Under the pieces are notes generated by a model. It was not told where the DNA came from. It saw only the letters and a program-made list of their open reading frames with translations, and did not search any database. Positions 57,075 to 64,000 of a DNA stretch of 64,000 bases are shown here, in pieces (the stretch's first letter is position 1; every line of letters starts with the position of its first letter). Source of the stretch: Psychrobacter sp. P11G3 (GTDB lineage Bacteria; Pseudomonadota; Gammaproteobacteria; Pseudomonadales; Moraxellaceae); assembly GCF_001435845.1 (NCBI RefSeq), contig NZ_CM003596.1, positions 806,001 to 870,000 on the forward strand. Direction: 5' to 3'. Both the position numbers and the translations under genes were made by a program.

Positions 57075-57989
57075 ATGACGACTCAGCCACCTATCGGCCA
57101 GCCGAATAATGCACCTTTGAATAACTCATCGCTAAACGACGGCTCGCTGCAAGATAATGCAGCGACTCAGCCACCGTTTATCGATGAGCATGAGTTTAAT
57201 ATCCGCCTAGCGGATAACGATAGCTATGATGGTTTGACATTTGAGGTGATTGAAGCTGAAGTAGCCGAAGGTAAGCGAGTGGTTAGTCGCGGTGTCTATT
57301 TGGCACCCAATCTGATCACTACTTTATCGCTATTGTCAGGCTTCTACTCGATTTTGGCGAGTACCCAAGGCGAGTTCTATAAGGCAGCTTTGGCTATCTT
57401 CTTATCCGCTATTCTTGATGGCGCAGATGGACGTGTCGCACGTATGCTCAATGCGCAAAGTCCATTTGGTGAGCAATATGACTCTTTAGCAGATATGCTA
57501 GCATTTGGTGTTGCCCCTGCTATTCTGATTTATAGCTTTGCTTTAGAGCCTTTGGGTCGTATCGGTATTGGCTGTGCTTTTGTCTTTACCGCTTGTGCTG
57601 CTTTTCGCCTTGCACGTTTTAACGTTCAGGTTGGTATTGTCGATAAAAAGTACTTTGTTGGCTTAGCCAGTCCGCTTGCTGCTATATTGGTGACGTCCGC
57701 TGTAATGGTTGCAGTCGATCATAACGAGTGGATTGGTCAATACGATACAGCCGTCATGCTACTGTTTGCAGCTTGGGTCGTGACTTGCGGTCTACTAATG
57801 GTCAGCAATGTCAAATACTATAGCTTTAAAGAATTTGACAAAAAGAAAGTACCTTTTGTAGTGCTTATCATTGGGGTGTTAGTCATGAGCATCGTGCTCT
57901 ATGATATACCCGTTGGTATATTAGCGATTGGTATTATCTATGCACTATCAGGTATCGTGACTACGATTAAAACGAAAGTGAAAAGCTAG
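57075..57989 (+). CDS. pssA: CDP-diacylglycerol-serine O-phosphatidyltransferase
   Basis: Inner-membrane enzyme (type II, Bacillus-like) making phosphatidylserine, the precursor of phosphatidylethanolamine. The CDP-alcohol phosphotransferase signature is DGADGRVARMLNAQSPFGEQ followed by YDSLADMLAFG (D-G-x2-A-R-x8-G-x3-D-x3-D). The 304-residue protein has a 75-residue hydrophilic N-terminus and about eight membrane helices. Preceded by AAGGATATTAAG. The E. coli-type soluble PssA is a different family. Confidence 0.95.
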   Translation: MTTQPPIGQPNNAPLNNSSLNDGSLQDNAATQPPFIDEHEFNIRLADNDSYDGLTFEVIEAEVAEGKRVVSRGVYLAPNLITTLSLLSGFYSILASTQGEFYKAALAIFLSAILDGADGRVARMLNAQSPFGEQYDSLADMLAFGVAPAILIYSFALEPLGRIGIGCAFVFTACAAFRLARFNVQVGIVDKKYFVGLASPLAAILVTSAVMVAVDHNEWIGQYDTAVMLLFAAWVVTCGLLMVSNVKYYSFKEFDKKKVPFVVLIIGVLVMSIVLYDIPVGILAIGIIYALSGIVTTIKTKVKS

Positions 57990-58011
57990 ATACTGTATTT
58001 AGATTTTATAT

Positions 58012-58046
58012 AAAGGAACTTACCGTCAGGTAAGTTCCTTTTTTTA
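58012..58046 (+). terminator. Terminator after pssA
   Basis: AAAGGAACTTACC and GGTAAGTTCCTTT pair around GTCA, followed by Ts; a strong stem of 13 bp. Confidence 0.95.
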
Positions 58047-58201
58047 TGCGCTCTATATACTGCTGAAGGACGTCAGCCACTGTAAACAAGATTAATCTAC
58101 AAATATAAAAGACAGTATTTAAAGTTTGATAGCGATAACAATGGGTTAAGTTAATACGATATCACTAATAGAAAATAACCAAGATTATTTATAGAGTTTC
58201 C

Positions 58202-58229
58202 TTGTTTTCTATTTAAAACTCCGTATAAT
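58202..58229 (+). promoter_or_regulatory. rRNA promoter P1
   Basis: TTGTTT (58202-58207), a 16-base spacer, and TATAAT (58224-58229). Located about 535 bases before 16S. The stretch upstream is A/T-rich, as expected for an UP element. Confidence 0.65.
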
Positions 58230-58303
58230 GCCACCCAGTCGAAAGGGAAGTGGGTTACTGATTTGAATGATGCAGATTGTTTAAATTAAATAGAAAATAC
58301 TTC

Positions 58304-58331
58304 TTGACTAAATAAATATAGCGTCTATAAT
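58304..58331 (+). promoter_or_regulatory. rRNA promoter P2
   Basis: TTGACT (58304-58309), a 16-base spacer, and TATAAT (58326-58331), followed by GCACCTC. About 430 bases before 16S. Confidence 0.8.
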
Positions 58332-58423
58332 ACGCACCTCATCAAGACGAGCTGGAAGTAGCTAGTGTGTAGATTACACATTAATAACCCAGTTAACTTG
58401 TTGAAACAAATTAAAAAAAGAAG

Positions 58424-58451
58424 TTGACAGACTATTAAAACATGATATGAT
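58424..58451 (+). promoter_or_regulatory. rRNA promoter P3
   Basis: TTGACA (58424-58429), a 16-base spacer, and TATGAT (58446-58451). The A-rich run ending AAAAAAAGAAG just upstream may act as an UP element. Confidence 0.8.
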
Positions 58452-58546
58452 GGTCAGCTCGCTAAATAGGATAAGCCACATTGGCTGACTTATTTAGTTT
58501 GAAATACTAGCACTGGACGACAGTGTCAGACATTATTTAAAAGCAT

Positions 58547-58564
58547 AACTAAAGAACAACTTGT
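58547..58564 (+). promoter_or_regulatory. Left arm of the 16S precursor processing stem
   Basis: AACTAAAGAACAACTTGT is the exact reverse complement of ACAAGTTGTTCTTTAGTT at 60333-60350. The two would form the long stem that RNase III cuts when releasing pre-16S. The right arm also contains a boxA-like TGTTCTTTA. Confidence 0.85.
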
Positions 58565-58764
58565 GTGGATTTTTGCTGATTCAGAATGCTAAAAAATAAA
58601 GTTGACTATCTTTTCTTTTCGGAAAGATTATTAACTATAAAAATTATCATTTAAGACAGCAGAAAAACTCAAAGTTAATTCATTACGAACATAATTTTTA
58701 GCGATTTTGCCAGATTAGATGAGCCAAGTTTAGAAGCTTCTTTAAAGAGCTTCATAGCAAGATT

Positions 58765-60303
<1,539 letters not shown>

Positions 60304-60378
60304 TAGACGCATTCGGTCAGCAAGAATTCACAACAAGTTGTTCTTTAGTTTAAGCTTACGTTTTTAAAAAACGTATTA

Positions 60379-60455
60379 GGGTCTGTAGCTCAGCTGGTTA
60401 GAGCACCGTGTTGATAACGCGGGGGTCGGTGGTTCAAGTCCACCTAGACCCACCA
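60379..60455 (+). tRNA. ileT: tRNA-Ile (anticodon GAT)
   Basis: A 77-nt cloverleaf beginning GGGTCTGTAGCTCAGCTGGT, anticodon loop TTGATAAC, T-loop GGTTCAAGTCC, and encoded CCA end. Lies in the 16S-23S spacer, as is usual. Acceptor stem GGGTCTG pairs with TAGACCC. Confidence 0.98.
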
Positions 60456-60464
60456 TTTTACAAT

Positions 60465-60540
60465 GGGGCCATAGCTCAGTTGGTAGAGCGCCTGCCTTGC
60501 ACGCAGGAGGTCAACGGTTCGACTCCGTTTGGCTCCACCA
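60465..60540 (+). tRNA. alaT: tRNA-Ala (anticodon TGC)
   Basis: A 76-nt cloverleaf beginning GGGGCCATAGCTCAGTTGGT, anticodon loop CTTGCAC, T-loop GGTTCGACTCC, and encoded CCA. Follows tRNA-Ile by nine bases in the spacer. Confidence 0.98.
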
Positions 60541-60887
60541 CTACTAAGACGGTTAAGTAAGCTTTAGATGCCAATAAATAAATAGGTATTAAATAGAAAC
60601 AAGTGATTTTAATTGATTACTTCTTTCTGTTTTATACAGAATCTGTGACTCGACGAGAGCATAGAGACTATTTAAAAACATAGATATGAGTCTGGGTTAG
60701 GATGAGCGTGTTCACGCGCACTTCCTAACCTTAATAACTCGCCTCTTAACGACATCAGTTGTTATCCCAGGGGTGAGTTATTAAAAAAAGTAAAGAGAAC
60801 TGAATCAAGCGTATAAACATAGGTGATATCGTTATCATAATTAGATTGTATGACACTTAGAAGTCGAAAGACTACTTGGGGTTGTAT
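60541..60887 (+). other. Spacer between tRNA-Ala and 23S
   Basis: About 350 bases of pre-rRNA spacer. It contains left arms that pair with sequences after 23S: AGATATGAGTCT (60683-60694) with AGACTCATATCT (63906-63917), AGGTGATATCG (60820-60831) with CGATATCACCT (63823-63833), and ACTTGGGGTTGTATGGTCAAG (60873-60895) with the start of the 3' flank. Together they make a long 23S processing stem. No gene present. Confidence 0.7.
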
Positions 60888-63743
<2,856 letters not shown>

Positions 63744-63926
63744 ACAACACCCAAGTGGTTTGTATACAAGTCTAATTAATCTATCTTGTATAGCTCAGGC
63801 TATAGAAACAGACAGAACATTTCGATATCACCTTTAACCTTGATTCAGTTAGGTTACAAGTTGATCGACAACAAGCTCAAACTTGATGTCAATAAAAACA
63901 ACAACAGACTCATATCTAACCCCCTT
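63744..63926 (+). other. 23S-5S spacer
   Basis: Contains the right arms of the 23S processing stem: CTTGACCATACAAC continuing to CCAAGT (63735-63756), CGATATCACCT, and AGACTCATATCT. No tRNA is seen. Confidence 0.7.
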
Positions 63927-64000
63927 TGCTGACGACAATAGCGCGATGGCCCCACCTGATCCCTTCCCGAACTCAGAAGTGAAACATCGTAGCGCCAATG
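63927..64000 (+). rRNA. rrf: 5S ribosomal RNA, cut by window end
   Basis: The 5' portion (about 74 of 115-120 nt) is visible: TGCTGACGACAATAGCGCGA, then CCCACCTGATCCCTTCCCGA, ACTCAGAAGTGAAAC and GTAGCGCCAATG. The start position is by analogy with E. coli and could be off by a few bases. Confidence 0.92.

Overview
The window is a piece of a gammaproteobacterial chromosome, almost certainly Psychrobacter (Moraxellaceae). The 16S rRNA has the Psychrobacter-type V2 region, coding DNA is moderately AT-rich, and the gene families (pyrB with a degenerate pyrC', separate ilvB/ilvH/ilvC, DUF2069, DUF3108, CCM cytochrome maturation) fit that group. Most of it is core housekeeping DNA. No prophage, plasmid backbone or CRISPR array was seen.

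Layout. 1-2425: end of a cytochrome c maturation operon (ccmG-ccmH-ccmI, stop/start overlaps), then lspA. 3275-7715: a patchwork accessory region holding a cation-efflux transporter, a possible restriction-enzyme fragment, a 69-bp pair of IS256-like ends, an IS630-type transposase tail, a divergent pair (small XRE regulator and a 430-aa zinc-ribbon protein of unknown function), an orphan VbhA-type antitoxin, and an epmC gene that has lost its 3' half. 8288-12813: yceD-rpmF, fabD-fabG-acpP and a BON-LysM protein. 12959-16705: queG, nnrDE and a DUF4124 protein. 17572-21055: branched-chain amino acid genes ilvB-ilvH-ilvC behind a leader of about 700 nt. 21353-27583: a membrane protein, a cold-shock gene, a DUF421 protein, etfB-etfA, a SpoU-type RNA methyltransferase and fbp. 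27973-30857: pyrB with an apparently non-catalytic pyrC' partner and a DUF2127 gene. 30936-37924: antiporter, DUF2254, BrkB, WrbA, DUF2069 and DUF3108 genes. 38400-40463: groES-groEL behind a clear heat-shock (sigma-32) promoter.

40464-48572 is a second accessory stretch between groEL and yaaA. It contains a frameshifted lipoprotein, a small secreted protein, an AsnC-type regulator divergent from a transporter/aminotransferase/GST gene row, and a formyltransferase-like two-domain protein. It also carries two decayed copies of the 3' end of yaaA and a second copy of the groEL terminator region. That arrangement suggests a tandem duplication with insertions at the yaaA 3' end.

49070-57989: proton-translocating transhydrogenase (pntAA-pntAB-pntB), a thioesterase-like protein, IscX, a GyrI-like protein, dapE, a 2OG-Fe(II) oxygenase, rlmJ and pssA. 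58200-64000: a ribosomal RNA operon with three sigma-70 promoters, 16S, tRNA-Ile(GAT), tRNA-Ala(TGC), 23S, and a 5S gene cut by the window end.

The least explained items are the XRE/zinc-ribbon pair with its dyad-rich promoter, the antitoxin without a toxin, and the yaaA 3'-end duplications. All identifications come from reading the sequence without database searches; starts and boundaries of unfamiliar genes are approximate.
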